A stretch of DNA of 64,000 bases from Anaerophaga thermohalophila DSM 12881 (GTDB lineage: Bacteria; Bacteroidota; Bacteroidia; Bacteroidales; Marinilabiliaceae): the NCBI RefSeq assembly GCF_000191885.1, contig NZ_AEWI01000024.1:1-64000 (forward strand), in the 5' to 3' direction. Below the pieces are notes generated by a model, which was not told where the DNA came from, searched no databases, and worked only from the letters and a program-made list of their open reading frames with translations. Below, one piece after another: positions 36,055 to 45,487 of this stretch (position 1 is its first letter; every line of letters begins with the position of its first letter). Made by a program: the position numbers and the translations under genes.

Positions 36055-39000
36055 ATGAGTATATACGAAACGGCGGTAAAGAAACCCATTTCAGTAATAC
36101 TGATATTTACAGGGGTCATTATTATGGGGCTTTTCTCATTAAGGTATTTGCCTATTGATCTCTTTCCGGAAATTGATCCCCCCATTATAAGTGTTTTCAC
36201 GTTTTACGAGGGAGCCAGTGCTGCCGATATTGAAACCAATGTAACCCGCATTTTGGAAAATAATCTGAATACGGTTAACAATCTGAAAGAACTTACATCG
36301 GTTTCAAAAGACAATACCTCGTTGGTTTTGTTGGAATTTGAGTGGGGAACTAATCTTGATGAGGCAGCCAACGATATCCGTGATGCTATTGGACGGGTCG
36401 AGACATTTTTGCCCGATGGCGTTGAGAAACCCGTTATTTTTAAGTTCAGCACGAGCATGATTCCCATCATGGTTTTGTCGGCTACTGCCGATGAGAGTTA
36501 TCCTGCCTTGTCAAAAATTCTGGATGACGGAGTGGTTAACCCGCTTAACAGAATCGAAGGCGTTGGCGCCGTCGCTTTATCGGGCGGGCCGGAACGTGAG
36601 ATTCAGGTAACTGTTGATCCGCGAAAACTTGAGGCTTACAACATGAGTGTTGAGCAGATAGGTTCGGTCATCGGTCAGGAGAATCTTAACATGCCCGGCG
36701 GGGAACTGGACATCGGAAGCCATACTTACCCGGTTCGTGTTGAAGGAGAATTTAAGACCAGCGATGAAATAAAACACCTGGTTTTAGGATATTTTAACGG
36801 GAAACCGGTGAAAATGATGGATGTGGCTACCGTGAAAGATACGCTTGCCGAAATGACTATTGATGAGCGAAGTAACGGAAAAGTAGGGGCCCGTATTGTG
36901 ATTCAAAAGCAGTCGGGGGCCAATTCCGTCCAGATAGCAAATCAGGTGAGAGAGCGACTGCCCGAATTGATGCGAAACCTTCCGCCTGATATTCAGATTA
37001 ATACAGTGGTCGATACCTCCGAATTTATCGTAAACTCGATTAGCAGTCTGTCTAATACTGTAATGTATGCCGGCATATTCGTTGTTTTGGTGGTATTGTT
37101 TTTCCTGGGACGCTGGCGTGCTACATTTATTATTATCCTTACGATTCCGGTATCACTGATTGTTTCGTTCATTTACCTGTATGCAACCGGTAATACTTTG
37201 AATATTATTTCGCTTTCTTCACTTTCGATTGCCATCGGAATGGTGGTTGATGATGCCATTGTGGTGCTGGAAAATATTACACGGCACATCGAACGGGGAA
37301 GTTCGCCGCGCGAAGCAGCTATTTACGGTACCAATGAAGTGGGCCTGGCCGTTGTAGCCACCACTTTAGCGGTTGTTGCAGTATTTTTCCCATTGACACT
37401 TGTTCAGGGGTTGAGCGGAATAATGTTCCGCCAGCTGGGGATGATTGTTACGTTGGTTGTTACCGTTTCTACATTGGCTGCACTTACGTTGACACCAATG
37501 CTTTCCTCTCAGATATTACGGTTGATGCCCCCGCGCAAACCGGGTTTTTCCAAAGCTGTATTTGGTACTATTGAGAATTGGTTAACTAAATTGGACAATT
37601 TTTATGAGAAAACGCTTGGATGGGCCGTTAAGCACCGTGCATTCGTGGTGGTAATTTCTATTGTTATTTTTGGAGCCAGTATTTCATTGATTTCAGTAGT
37701 TGGAACAGAGTTTATTCCTCCGTCCGATAATGCCCGTATAGAAGCAACCGTTGAGTTGCCCATGAACCTGAGACTTGAAAAGACCAAAGAGGTGGCCCGT
37801 CAGATTGAAAAAATATGGCAGGAGAAATATCCTGAAATAGAAGTTATTTCTACCAGTGCAGGTGTGGCCGACGAGAGTAACATATTTTCTGCGTTTGGCG
37901 AAAACGGATCTCATATCATTAATTTTACCTTGCGTCTGTCGAACAGCACCGAAAGAGAAAGAGATATATATCTGATTGGCGACCTGATGCGGAATGATCT
38001 GAAGGCGATTCCAATTGTTAAAGACTTTTCCGTTTCGCCAGGTGGTAGCGGAGGCGGTATGGGAAGTGGTGCCAGTACGGTGGAGGTCATCATCTCCGGA
38101 TACGACCTTGATGTAACCGGTGAACTCAGCGAAAAAGTTGCTGACAAGATGGAAGAAATGGAGGGTTTACGTGATGTGGAAATAAGCCGGGAGGACCCTA
38201 AAACGGAATATCAGCTCGTACTCGACAGAGAAAAACTGGGAATGCACGGGTTAAATACCGCTACCGTTGCCACGGCTATGCGTAATCGTATAAACGGGCT
38301 TATAGCAGCGCAGTACCGCGAAGGTGGAGATGAATACGATATCAGGGTACGATTTGCAAAACCTTTCCGTAAGTCGATTGAATCTATTGAAAATATTCTT
38401 GTGTACAATCAACAAGGTCGTGCTATTCGAATTGGTGAACTGGGCAAGGTGGTAGAATTTACTGCTCCGCTTTCCATAGAACGTCGCAACCGGCAGCGTG
38501 TCATTACTGTTACCGGGTCTTTGTATCAGGCCTCTATTACCGATGTAGTGAATGAAATTAATAAATATATAGATGAAATTGGAATCCCTCAGGGTGTCGG
38601 TATTGATATTGGCGGAACAGCCGAGGACCAGCAGGAGTCTTTTGCTGATCTTAGTTTATTGCTCGTGCTGGTTATTATTCTGGTATACATCGTGATGGCA
38701 TCGCAATTTGAATCTCTTCGTTCACCGTTTATCATCATGCTCACTTTGCCGTTTGCTTTTACCGGGGTATTTCTTGCCCTTTTCATTACAGGAACCACAC
38801 TTAACCTGATATCAATGATTGGAGGTGTGATGTTGGTTGGTATTGTTGTGAAAAACGGAATTGTACTCATCGACTACATCAATTTGTTGCGCGACCGGGA
38901 TATGTCGTTGATACAGGCTGTCGTCGCCGGTGGTAAATCCAGACTTCGACCTGTGCTGATGACCACCCTGACAACCATTCTGGGTATGCTACCGCTGGCA

Positions 39001-39177
39001 ATAGGTATTGGTGAAGGTGCCGAAATCTGGCGCCCTATGGGTGTGTCCATTATTGGCGGACTTACGATCTCAACAATGATTACATTGATTCTGATGCCGG
39101 TGGTTTACACTATGTTTGGAGCCAATCGTCTGAAGAGTGAACGCAGACGGATTGCAAAAATTGAAGAAAGTATATAA
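36055..39177 (+). CDS. RND transporter, HAE1-type inner membrane pump
   Basis: 1040 residues. Proton-relay Asp pair in TM4 (GMVVDDAIVVLENITRHIER) and TM10 lysine (LVGIVVKNGIVLIDYINLL) are intact. The N-terminus YETAVKKPISVILIFTGVII and the layout parallel the pump at 14049, of which it is a paralogue. One periplasmic loop has a flexible stretch SPGGSGGGMGSGASTVEV, matching the shorter GMGSQGASTVDVEI of the other pump. Likely substrates are amphiphiles, drugs or lipids; specificity cannot be read. Confidence 0.9.
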   Translation: MSIYETAVKKPISVILIFTGVIIMGLFSLRYLPIDLFPEIDPPIISVFTFYEGASAADIETNVTRILENNLNTVNNLKELTSVSKDNTSLVLLEFEWGTNLDEAANDIRDAIGRVETFLPDGVEKPVIFKFSTSMIPIMVLSATADESYPALSKILDDGVVNPLNRIEGVGAVALSGGPEREIQVTVDPRKLEAYNMSVEQIGSVIGQENLNMPGGELDIGSHTYPVRVEGEFKTSDEIKHLVLGYFNGKPVKMMDVATVKDTLAEMTIDERSNGKVGARIVIQKQSGANSVQIANQVRERLPELMRNLPPDIQINTVVDTSEFIVNSISSLSNTVMYAGIFVVLVVLFFLGRWRATFIIILTIPVSLIVSFIYLYATGNTLNIISLSSLSIAIGMVVDDAIVVLENITRHIERGSSPREAAIYGTNEVGLAVVATTLAVVAVFFPLTLVQGLSGIMFRQLGMIVTLVVTVSTLAALTLTPMLSSQILRLMPPRKPGFSKAVFGTIENWLTKLDNFYEKTLGWAVKHRAFVVVISIVIFGASISLISVVGTEFIPPSDNARIEATVELPMNLRLEKTKEVARQIEKIWQEKYPEIEVISTSAGVADESNIFSAFGENGSHIINFTLRLSNSTERERDIYLIGDLMRNDLKAIPIVKDFSVSPGGSGGGMGSGASTVEVIISGYDLDVTGELSEKVADKMEEMEGLRDVEISREDPKTEYQLVLDREKLGMHGLNTATVATAMRNRINGLIAAQYREGGDEYDIRVRFAKPFRKSIESIENILVYNQQGRAIRIGELGKVVEFTAPLSIERRNRQRVITVTGSLYQASITDVVNEINKYIDEIGIPQGVGIDIGGTAEDQQESFADLSLLLVLVIILVYIVMASQFESLRSPFIIMLTLPFAFTGVFLALFITGTTLNLISMIGGVMLVGIVVKNGIVLIDYINLLRDRDMSLIQAVVAGGKSRLRPVLMTTLTTILGMLPLAIGIGEGAEIWRPMGVSIIGGLTISTMITLILMPVVYTMFGANRLKSERRRIAKIEESI

Positions 39178-39180
39178 TAA

Positions 39181-39335
39181 GGTTTTGAGTTTCGAGTTCG
39201 GAGTTCAGGGTTCAGAGTTAAAGTTTTAACTCAAAACTCAAAACCCAGAACTTAAAACCCAAAACTCAGAACCCAAAACTCAGAACCCAAAACCCAAAAC
39301 TCAGAACTCGAAACTCGAAAACTCGTAAACTCAAA
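39181..39335. repeat. heptamer word array
   Basis: Words of the form GAGTTCGGAGTTCAGGGTTC pass into their complement (AAAACTCAGAACCC repeated), giving about 15 imperfect 7-base units on one strand and an inverted block at the left. It fills the gap between the pump and the PII-like gene. The same GGGTTCGGAGTT words appear after cysD (31090-31102). Confidence 0.8.
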
Positions 39336-39346
39336 ACATTATAGTT

Positions 39347-39640
39347 ATGAAAACAGTATTTATTGTATATAATCAGGCGCTAACCGAGAAAGTTGAGCAC
39401 GTTCTTGATAAGCTCTCCATTCGCGGTTATTCACGATGGCCTCAGGTTCAGGGACGGGGTACTAAAAACGGAGAACCCCACCAGGGTACACATACCTGGC
39501 CCGCCATGAATGAGGCCATACTTACAGTTATTGAAGAATCCGGAATTAAAGAATTAATGGAACATCTGAATCATCTCAATGATAATGCAGAAATGCAGGG
39601 ACTCAGAGCCTTTATCTGGGATGCTGAAGTGGGCGTCTGA
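39347..39640 (+). CDS. small PII-like protein linked to RND pump
   Basis: 97 residues, paralogous to 17515-17808 and of identical length: KTVFIVYNQALTEKVEHVLD, the loop GEPHQGTHTWPAMN, and ILTVIEESGIKELMEHLNHL. The invariant GEPHxGTHTWPxMN with two histidines may bind a metal or ligand. It ends the second RND set. Association of such a protein with both pumps suggests a role in sensing or fine control of efflux (inference). It lies after a tandem array 170 bases past the pump gene. Confidence 0.65.
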   Translation: MKTVFIVYNQALTEKVEHVLDKLSIRGYSRWPQVQGRGTKNGEPHQGTHTWPAMNEAILTVIEESGIKELMEHLNHLNDNAEMQGLRAFIWDAEVGV

Positions 39641-39648
39641 CAATTATG

Positions 39649-39698
39649 AACACAACAAAAAACGGGATGCCATCTGGCATCCCGTTTTTTGTTGTGTT
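39649..39698. terminator. perfect bidirectional terminator
   Basis: A perfect 23-bp stem, AACACAACAAAAAACGGGAT plus GCC, with its complement around the 4-base loop ATCT. A6/T6 tracts on both sides let it serve the PII-like gene and the convergent FadL-type gene. Confidence 0.92.
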
Positions 39699-39704
39699 TT
39701 TTAT

Positions 39705-41270
39705 TCAAAATCGCCAGCCCAAAGTGACGGCCAGTTGGTGGTCGGTAGAGGTCATATCGGCCGGTTCCTGAACATTGTCAGGAATTTCCGGGGAATAATA
39801 CAATGAATGTATATAAGTCTCTTTATTGTAAAGGTAAGCGACATCAATTGTCATATTTCCGGTTATGAAGCCCAAACCACCTGTAATATTAAAATGCTTA
39901 CCGTCCGAATTTAGATAGTCTTCCTGATATGGGTTTTGAAAATAGGCATACCCTCCTCTTAAAGCAACCATCGGTGTAATTTTGTATTCGGCTCCTACCC
40001 GGAAGTTGTGAGTAGCACGGAAAGTGTTTTTAATAATTTCATTTAAATTTTTTAGTTCCGAAGTTTCCTGAATTTCGTTGTTTTTACTTTTGTACTTCAT
40101 TGAGGCATAATCGGTATATTCATAATCGAGTGATATAAGACCTTTGGTACCAAATATGTAAGCAACACTTCCGATGGCTTTCATTGGGGTACGGAAATTG
40201 AAAGAAAATTCACCCGGGTCTGATGTCATCTCATAATTGTCGGCGTCGAAAAAGTAAGCTGTAGCCTGCGTTTCATATTCCATTTTCATTGAATAATAGG
40301 TCGGGGTGTGAAAAGAAGCACCTAACCTGAGACTATTTACCGGTTTGAAAATTGCACCTACTTTTACATTAATTCCGGTTCCGGTAGTCTTTTCATATTC
40401 ATCGAAAAAGAAATCATCAAGAATCTCAAAACCGTTGTTTAACCTGTAATCGATATAAGCATCATAAACTTCATCACTTGCTTGTTCATAGTGTTGCGAC
40501 TCCTTTTTTTGTGTTAAAGTCGCAATGCCAACACTGGCGCCTGCATAAAATTTGTTGGCAATATTTGCTCCAAAAGACAAATCAAAAATTCCTGAGTAGC
40601 CCTTTTCAGTAATCATCTTCTTTTGATTTATTCCGTCAACAGGACCCAACTCCAGAAATCCCTCATCGTTTACAAATTCGTAAGCATGGATATATTCGTA
40701 ATAGTCACTTTCGGGAACCAATTCCAGGAGTCTTGCATCATAGGCAATCCCGGTGTAGAAATCATCCAATTGCTGGGGTGTCAGATCATATGCATTGGCT
40801 GCAAACATATGCAGCAATGAGGATTCTACCCCATCATGTTGTATGTAACTCTTCCTGTTATAGTTATTCGTCCGGTTATATCCTATTCCAAAGTGGGTAC
40901 TGACGATCCCGTCAGTATTTTCCCGCATCAACCGGAAGGTACCCACGTATGATATTTGATTAACCGGGACGCTGAACTTGTCATCGCTTGAGACTGTTCC
41001 GTAGTAGTCGCTCTCGGTTGTATTATAGATCAATGACGGGGTAAAGGAGAATTCGCTGCTTCTGTATACTGCAATTCCTGCGGGATTAATGCCAATTGCC
41101 GAGTAATCGCCGCCAAGAGCTCCCATGGCACCTCCGGGTGCGATACTTCGGGCCGTTCCTGTAGGACGGTCGTAAGAGTAGTTAAGCGCATTATCTTCGT
41201 TTTGTCCTTTCGCCAGGGTGACGGCTAAGAACAAACTAAGTATCGAGACAAGAAATTTGTACCTGAACAT
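39705..41270 (-). CDS. FadL/OmpP1-family outer membrane transporter
   Basis: About 521 residues. The signal peptide is FLVSILSLFLAVTLAKG; the N-terminal hatch region APGGAMGALGGDYSAIGINP and AGIAVYRSSEFSFTPSL is the classic OmpP1/FadL opening, and the rest is amphipathic beta strands ending in a terminal aromatic (AVTLGWRF). The family takes up hydrophobic compounds such as fatty acids or aromatics. The frame opens at 41357, but that stretch is repeat-derived; the ATG at 41270 begins the signal peptide. Confidence 0.85.
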   Translation of the reverse strand: MFRYKFLVSILSLFLAVTLAKGQNEDNALNYSYDRPTGTARSIAPGGAMGALGGDYSAIGINPAGIAVYRSSEFSFTPSLIYNTTESDYYGTVSSDDKFSVPVNQISYVGTFRLMRENTDGIVSTHFGIGYNRTNNYNRKSYIQHDGVESSLLHMFAANAYDLTPQQLDDFYTGIAYDARLLELVPESDYYEYIHAYEFVNDEGFLELGPVDGINQKKMITEKGYSGIFDLSFGANIANKFYAGASVGIATLTQKKESQHYEQASDEVYDAYIDYRLNNGFEILDDFFFDEYEKTTGTGINVKVGAIFKPVNSLRLGASFHTPTYYSMKMEYETQATAYFFDADNYEMTSDPGEFSFNFRTPMKAIGSVAYIFGTKGLISLDYEYTDYASMKYKSKNNEIQETSELKNLNEIIKNTFRATHNFRVGAEYKITPMVALRGGYAYFQNPYQEDYLNSDGKHFNITGGLGFITGNMTIDVAYLYNKETYIHSLYYSPEIPDNVQEPADMTSTDHQLAVTLGWRF

Positions 41271-41306
41271 GTTGATAGTGTTTAAAAACTCCATACTTCC
41301 GGCGGG

Positions 41307-41440
41307 GGAAGCATGGGGTTTGAATTTATGAAATGAGTATGGTAAGGTTTTCCACAATCAGAATATGTATAAGTTCTTGCATGCGAGTTCCATCCGACCT
41401 TAATAAATAAATTTTATACGGATGAAATGAGGATGCTTCC
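41307..41440. other. palindrome arms flanking an R2 repeat
   Basis: GGAAGCAT (41307-41314) and ATGCTTCC (41433-41440) are exact complements on either side of the R2 copy at 41330-41427, just after the minus-strand lipoprotein gene. They could be the arms of a split terminator hairpin, though at 8 bp the case is weaker than at 17234. Confidence 0.45.
41330..41427 (+). repeat. R2-family repeat unit
   Basis: Compact unit from GAAATGAGTATGGTAAGG through TTGCATGCGAGTTCCATCC to CGGATGAAA. Arms CATCCG (41391-41396) and CGGATG (41419-41424) pair perfectly. Confidence 0.8.
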
Positions 41441-41446
41441 ATTTTA

Positions 41447-42943
41447 TTATCGACGTCCGCCACGAATTGTGCGTCCGCTGCCGGAACTGCTGCCCGAACT
41501 TCCTGTACTACGGGTACCTGAAGAGCTGCTACCTGAGTAAGAGCTACTACTAGTACTGCTGCGATTGAAGCCTGAGGATGAAGAGCTCTTCTGCACTGGT
41601 GTGTAGCTTCTGCTTCGAACAGATGATCGTTGTTGTGAACTGCTTCCGGTGTTATAACTTCTGGTTTGCGAATTTACAGAACTTCGGGTGGTTCTAATGG
41701 TATTTGAACTTCCCGATTTCAGGTTGTCATCGGAAGTGGAGCGACTGGTGCTTCGAACCTGACGTGTATAGCTGCTGGTGCGGTTATACGACGGTTTCGA
41801 TGCGTTATCGGGCTGGCTATAAGTTGGCGTTGAACTTCTTCTCGTACTTGTTTGCACAGTTCCTGTTGAAGCACCACTTCCCCGGTAACGACTTATGCTC
41901 CTTTCTTCCTGTTCATTACCATCGGATTTAAGGGTTGCTGTTCCCCGGATGGCTCTTTGTGTATTACCATCCGTATTTACCACGGTAGTTGAACCATCTG
42001 AATTATGGATGATTCTTGTACCGCTGCGTGTCGTCGTCACCGTACGTCCGTCATCGTTATCTCCGCCTTTCAGGGAATTACGTCCCACAGAAGTTCCTGA
42101 ATAACGGGTGTTGCTACTCATTGATGGTCTAATACCCCTGTATACATCTTTTCTGTAGTCCTTATCGTAATATCCGTGATGATAATAGGGATGGTATCCG
42201 TAACTGTAATAGGGGTGGTGATAATACGGCCATCCGTAATAGCCACGGCTATAGTAAGGGCTGTAAAAAGGATCATACCATCCATACCCGTAATATCCGT
42301 AATAATACGGGTCGCCCCAGAATGAACTGTAACCAAAGGAGAAACTCCATGGTGTACTCCACCGGTCGAACATATAGCGGTCGTACCACGGATTGCTCCA
42401 TGTCGGGAATGCATAGGCGTAATTTCCGTCTATATATACGTTCCAGTCGGGATCATTGAAATAAACAAACTGATCGTAAAGTGGCGACCAATAGGGGATA
42501 CGGGTAAACGGGCCATGGAAGCGAATCAGCCGTTCGGCATAATCCCTGTCCATCTCGCTTCCGTCAAATCCACCAACCCAATGTCCTGTTTCGTCGTTGT
42601 AATAGATCATGGTATCTACTTCCCCGGTCTCTTCGTCTGCAAGAATGGAAGCATATTTTTCCTGAATTTCACTAAAATCGCGTGTATCTCTTTGCTCGCG
42701 GTCCAACTCACTGCGTTCGTATTCACGAACCAGTTCTCTCTCTTCTTTTTCGATTTCTTTCTTTTCCTCTTTAGTAATGTCGGGCACCGGAGCAAAAGCC
42801 TGCTCCATGTTTTCCTTCGTCAAATCCGGTGCATAATAAATGTCGTCATAATATACTCCGGTTGATGCCATTCGGCCGGTAGTGCATCCACCTGCCACTA
42901 TCAGCAAAACAGCTGTGGTTGTGATTAATACTAATTTTTTCAT
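41447..42943 (-). CDS. large Tyr- and Ser-rich lipoprotein, function unknown
   Basis: 498 residues; AGGAGG precedes the ATG. The signal peptide ends in a lipobox (IVAGGC). Residues 40-100 are highly charged (KEEKKEIEKEERELVREYER). Residues 150-270 are crowded with Tyr, Trp, Gly, Pro and His (DPYYYGYYGYGWYDPF, YYHHPYYSYGYHPYYHHGYY). Residues 290-498 are low-complexity Ser/Arg/Thr with almost no hydrophobics. This looks like an exposed surface or matrix protein. I recognise no domain. The C-terminal GRTIRGGRR is basic. Confidence 0.75.
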   Translation of the reverse strand: MKKLVLITTTAVLLIVAGGCTTGRMASTGVYYDDIYYAPDLTKENMEQAFAPVPDITKEEKKEIEKEERELVREYERSELDREQRDTRDFSEIQEKYASILADEETGEVDTMIYYNDETGHWVGGFDGSEMDRDYAERLIRFHGPFTRIPYWSPLYDQFVYFNDPDWNVYIDGNYAYAFPTWSNPWYDRYMFDRWSTPWSFSFGYSSFWGDPYYYGYYGYGWYDPFYSPYYSRGYYGWPYYHHPYYSYGYHPYYHHGYYDKDYRKDVYRGIRPSMSSNTRYSGTSVGRNSLKGGDNDDGRTVTTTRSGTRIIHNSDGSTTVVNTDGNTQRAIRGTATLKSDGNEQEERSISRYRGSGASTGTVQTSTRRSSTPTYSQPDNASKPSYNRTSSYTRQVRSTSRSTSDDNLKSGSSNTIRTTRSSVNSQTRSYNTGSSSQQRSSVRSRSYTPVQKSSSSSGFNRSSTSSSSYSGSSSSGTRSTGSSGSSSGSGRTIRGGRR

Positions 42944-43090
42944 AAGGCATCCTCCTGTTGTTTTCTATATATATTGAAGCAAATTTTATACCAAAAGGTC
43001 TGTTTTTGACGACCGATTGTTAAAAAATGTTTCCTGACATCTAATAGTCTTTACTTTTGACAAAGCAGAATGGAAATGGTTGAAGCGTTA

Positions 43091-43276
43091 CTAAATAAAA
43101 AGCCCGGCTATCAGTGTTGTGGTTAGTCCTCCAAGAGCAATGATGGTTTCCATTACTGTCCACGATTGAAGTGTTCATAAAAAGTAAATAGCAAGAAGAG
43201 TGGCGATGATCAATGCAGAGAAAGGGGGCGTTAATCCTGCAGTGCTGCAAATAAGAGCCGCAAAATGGTAAAAAGT
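43091..43276 (-). pseudogene. small membrane protein with in-frame stop
   Basis: The minus-strand frame reads FAALICSTAGLTPPFSALII, then ATLLAIYFL, then TGA at 43175-43177, then TLQSWTVMETIIALGGLTTT and LIAGLFI before TAG at 43091-43093. Hydrophobic character continues across the stop, and a TGG-to-TGA change would explain it. No clear start codon survives. The family is unknown. The rest of 42944-43493 holds no gene; weak R1-like words appear at about 43425-43450. Confidence 0.4.
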
Positions 43277-43493
43277 TAACTCATTTTTATTATTTTCGTG
43301 CCGCTTTCCGAAGCTTCCGGCTATGAGAATTTCATCGTTTGACGCACAGAAACTTTGGTATTATTCAGGAGGATTGATTTGGTTGAGTTACGGGTGTTTT
43401 TGATCTAACTATTATATAACAACGGGATTGGCAAAAAAGAGACTTTTAGGAGTGGACGCCACAATCTAACATCTAATAATCTAAATAGCAGTC

Positions 43494-44969
43494 ATGGCAA
43501 AAGTATTGACCCCAAGAAGTGAGAATTATGCGCAGTGGTACAACGATTTGGTGATTAAAGCGGGACTTGCCGAGAATTCTGTAGTCCGCGGTTGTATGGT
43601 CATCAAACCTTACGGTTATGCAATATGGGAAAAGATGCAACGGGTACTCGACGATATGTTTAAAGAGACGGGGCATCAGAATGCTTATTTTCCTTTGTTT
43701 ATTCCCAAATCGTTTTTCAGTAAAGAAGCCGATCATGTTGAGGGATTTGCCAAAGAGTGTGCGGTAGTTACGCACTACCGGCTGAAAAATAACCCGGATG
43801 GCAAAGGTGTAGTGGTTGATCCGGATGCGAAGCTGGAAGAAGAGTATATTGTTCGGCCTACTTCCGAAACCATAATCTGGAATTCCTACAGAGACTGGAT
43901 ACAGTCGCACCGTGATCTGCCCATTAAAATAAATCAGTGGGCCAACGTGGTGCGCTGGGAGATGCGTACCCGCCTTTTTTTGCGTACTTCAGAATTTCTG
44001 TGGCAGGAAGGGCACACGGCTCATGCCACCAGGGAAGAGGCCATTGAAGAGGCCGAAACCATGCTGAAAGTGTATGCCGGTTTTGCCGAAAAATATATGG
44101 CAATGCCTGTGCTTCAGGGATATAAAACCGCCAGTGAGCGTTTTGCCGGGGCAGAGGAAACCCTTACTATTGAAGCATTAATGCAGGATGGTAAAGCGCT
44201 TCAGTCCGGAACATCACATTTTCTGGGACAAAACTTCGCACGTGTATTCGACGTGAAGTTTCAGAACAAAGAGGGTAAGGAGGAATTTGTCTGGGCTACT
44301 TCGTGGGGTGTTTCTACCCGGTTAATGGGCGCTTTGATTATGTCGCATTCCGACGATAACGGACTGGTGTTGCCTCCAAAACTGGCTCCTGTTCAGGTGG
44401 TTATTGTGCCCATTTACAAAAAGGAAGAGGAATTGAGACAAATTGTGGATCAGGCCGATAAGATTGCTTTAGCCCTTAAAAAACAGGGTGTCTCAGTCAA
44501 AGTTGACGATGATGACAAACATAAACCGGGATGGAAATTTGCGCAATACGAATTGCAGGGTGTGCCCGTGCGGCTGGCAATTGGCCCGCGCGATATGCAA
44601 AACGGTACGGTTGAGCTGGCCCGTCGTGATACACTCACCAAGGAGTTATTGCCTGTCGAAGGCATTGAAAACCATATTACTGAACTGTTGGATGATATTC
44701 AGAACAGCATCTATCAGAAGGCGCTCAATTTCAGAAAAGAAAATACCCACACAGTTGACACCTATGATGAATTCAAAAAGGTACTCAACGAGAAGGGGGG
44801 ATTTATCCTTGCTCATTGGGACGGTACTGATGAGACCGAAGAAAAGATTAAGCAGGAAACCAAGGCAACCATTCGTTGCATTCCCATTGATAGCAATCCC
44901 GAACCAGGAAAATGTATGGTGACGGGAAAACCTTCCAGACAAAGGGTTGTGTTTGCAGTATCTTATTGA
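43494..44969 (+). CDS. proS: prolyl-tRNA synthetase, archaeal/eukaryal-type (short)
   Basis: 491 residues, the type without the editing insertion. Class II motif 2 is [20 protein letters not shown] near 140-160 and motif 3 lies in [19 protein letters not shown] near 265-280. The anticodon-binding domain ([16 protein letters not shown]) and the zinc-type C-terminal domain ending VVFAVSY follow. It charges tRNA-Pro. The gene is single, with a good terminator 22 bases downstream. Confidence 0.93.
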   Translation: MAKVLTPRSENYAQWYNDLVIKAGLAENSVVRGCMVIKPYGYAIWEKMQRVLDDMFKETGHQNAYFPLFIPKSFFSKEADHVEGFAKECAVVTHYRLKNNPDGKGVVVDPDAKLEEEYIVRPTSETIIWNSYRDWIQSHRDLPIKINQWANVVRWEMRTRLFLRTSEFLWQEGHTAHATREEAIEEAETMLKVYAGFAEKYMAMPVLQGYKTASERFAGAEETLTIEALMQDGKALQSGTSHFLGQNFARVFDVKFQNKEGKEEFVWATSWGVSTRLMGALIMSHSDDNGLVLPPKLAPVQVVIVPIYKKEEELRQIVDQADKIALALKKQGVSVKVDDDDKHKPGWKFAQYELQGVPVRLAIGPRDMQNGTVELARRDTLTKELLPVEGIENHITELLDDIQNSIYQKALNFRKENTHTVDTYDEFKKVLNEKGGFILAHWDGTDETEEKIKQETKATIRCIPIDSNPEPGKCMVTGKPSRQRVVFAVSY

Positions 44970-44991
44970 TTCTTTAGTTGATGACAATAAT

Positions 44992-45024
44992 AACCTGAAC
45001 TTTGAACCGTTCAGGTTTTTTTTT
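44992..45024 (+). terminator. proS terminator
   Basis: AACCTGAAC and GTTCAGGTT pair around TTTGAACC, with a T run following. Confidence 0.87.
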
Positions 45025-45064
45025 GGTAAAAAAAGGTGGTAAACATTTTTCGCCATTCTATTAA

Positions 45065-45207
45065 CCAGCCCGGTCTAAAAAGCATCTTTATTGCCAAGCC
45101 CGTTGTTTTTTTAAATTTTTGCATCCTCATTAACAACAAGTTAACTCCGGTACAAAAATTTAAAACGCCTTGATTTTGACAAAAATATGCTTTTTATACT
45201 GCACTCA
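45065..45207. repeat. R1 palindromic repeat, core type 1
   Basis: Inverse orientation relative to 55330-55472: AGCCCGGTCTAAAAAGCATC ... GCTTTTTATACTGCACTCA with the inner arms TTTAAATTTTTGC and CAAAAATTTAAAAC. Direct repeats TTAA flank it (45061-45064 and 45208-45211). Confidence 0.85.
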
Positions 45208-45240
45208 TTAACATCAAATTTGATTTTAATGGCCTATTGT

Positions 45241-45449
45241 AACTTGCATGTAAGACTTATACATAATTCTTATGGTGGGAAACCTTTTGATGCTCGTTTC
45301 AATTGACATTGAATTATTGTAATAAACTGTAAGTCAGTTTACTGGTTTAGATCGTGTATTTGATTTAAAACTCAGAAAGTCAATAATATTTGATTATTCG
45401 TGCATTTTTTTCTAAAAATCTAAAAATCTAAAAATCTAAAAATCTATTA
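45241..45449 (-). repeat. R2 fragment and TCTAAAAA octamer array
   Basis: 45241-45303 is a reverse R2 5' part (ACTTGCATGTAAGACTTATA, then GATGCTCGTTTCAA). 45410-45449 is four copies of TCTAAAAA plus a partial one. Nothing else is visible in 45208-45487. Confidence 0.65.
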
Positions 45450-45487
45450 TTATCTTGCATTCACAAAAATTAAAAAATTAAAATACT

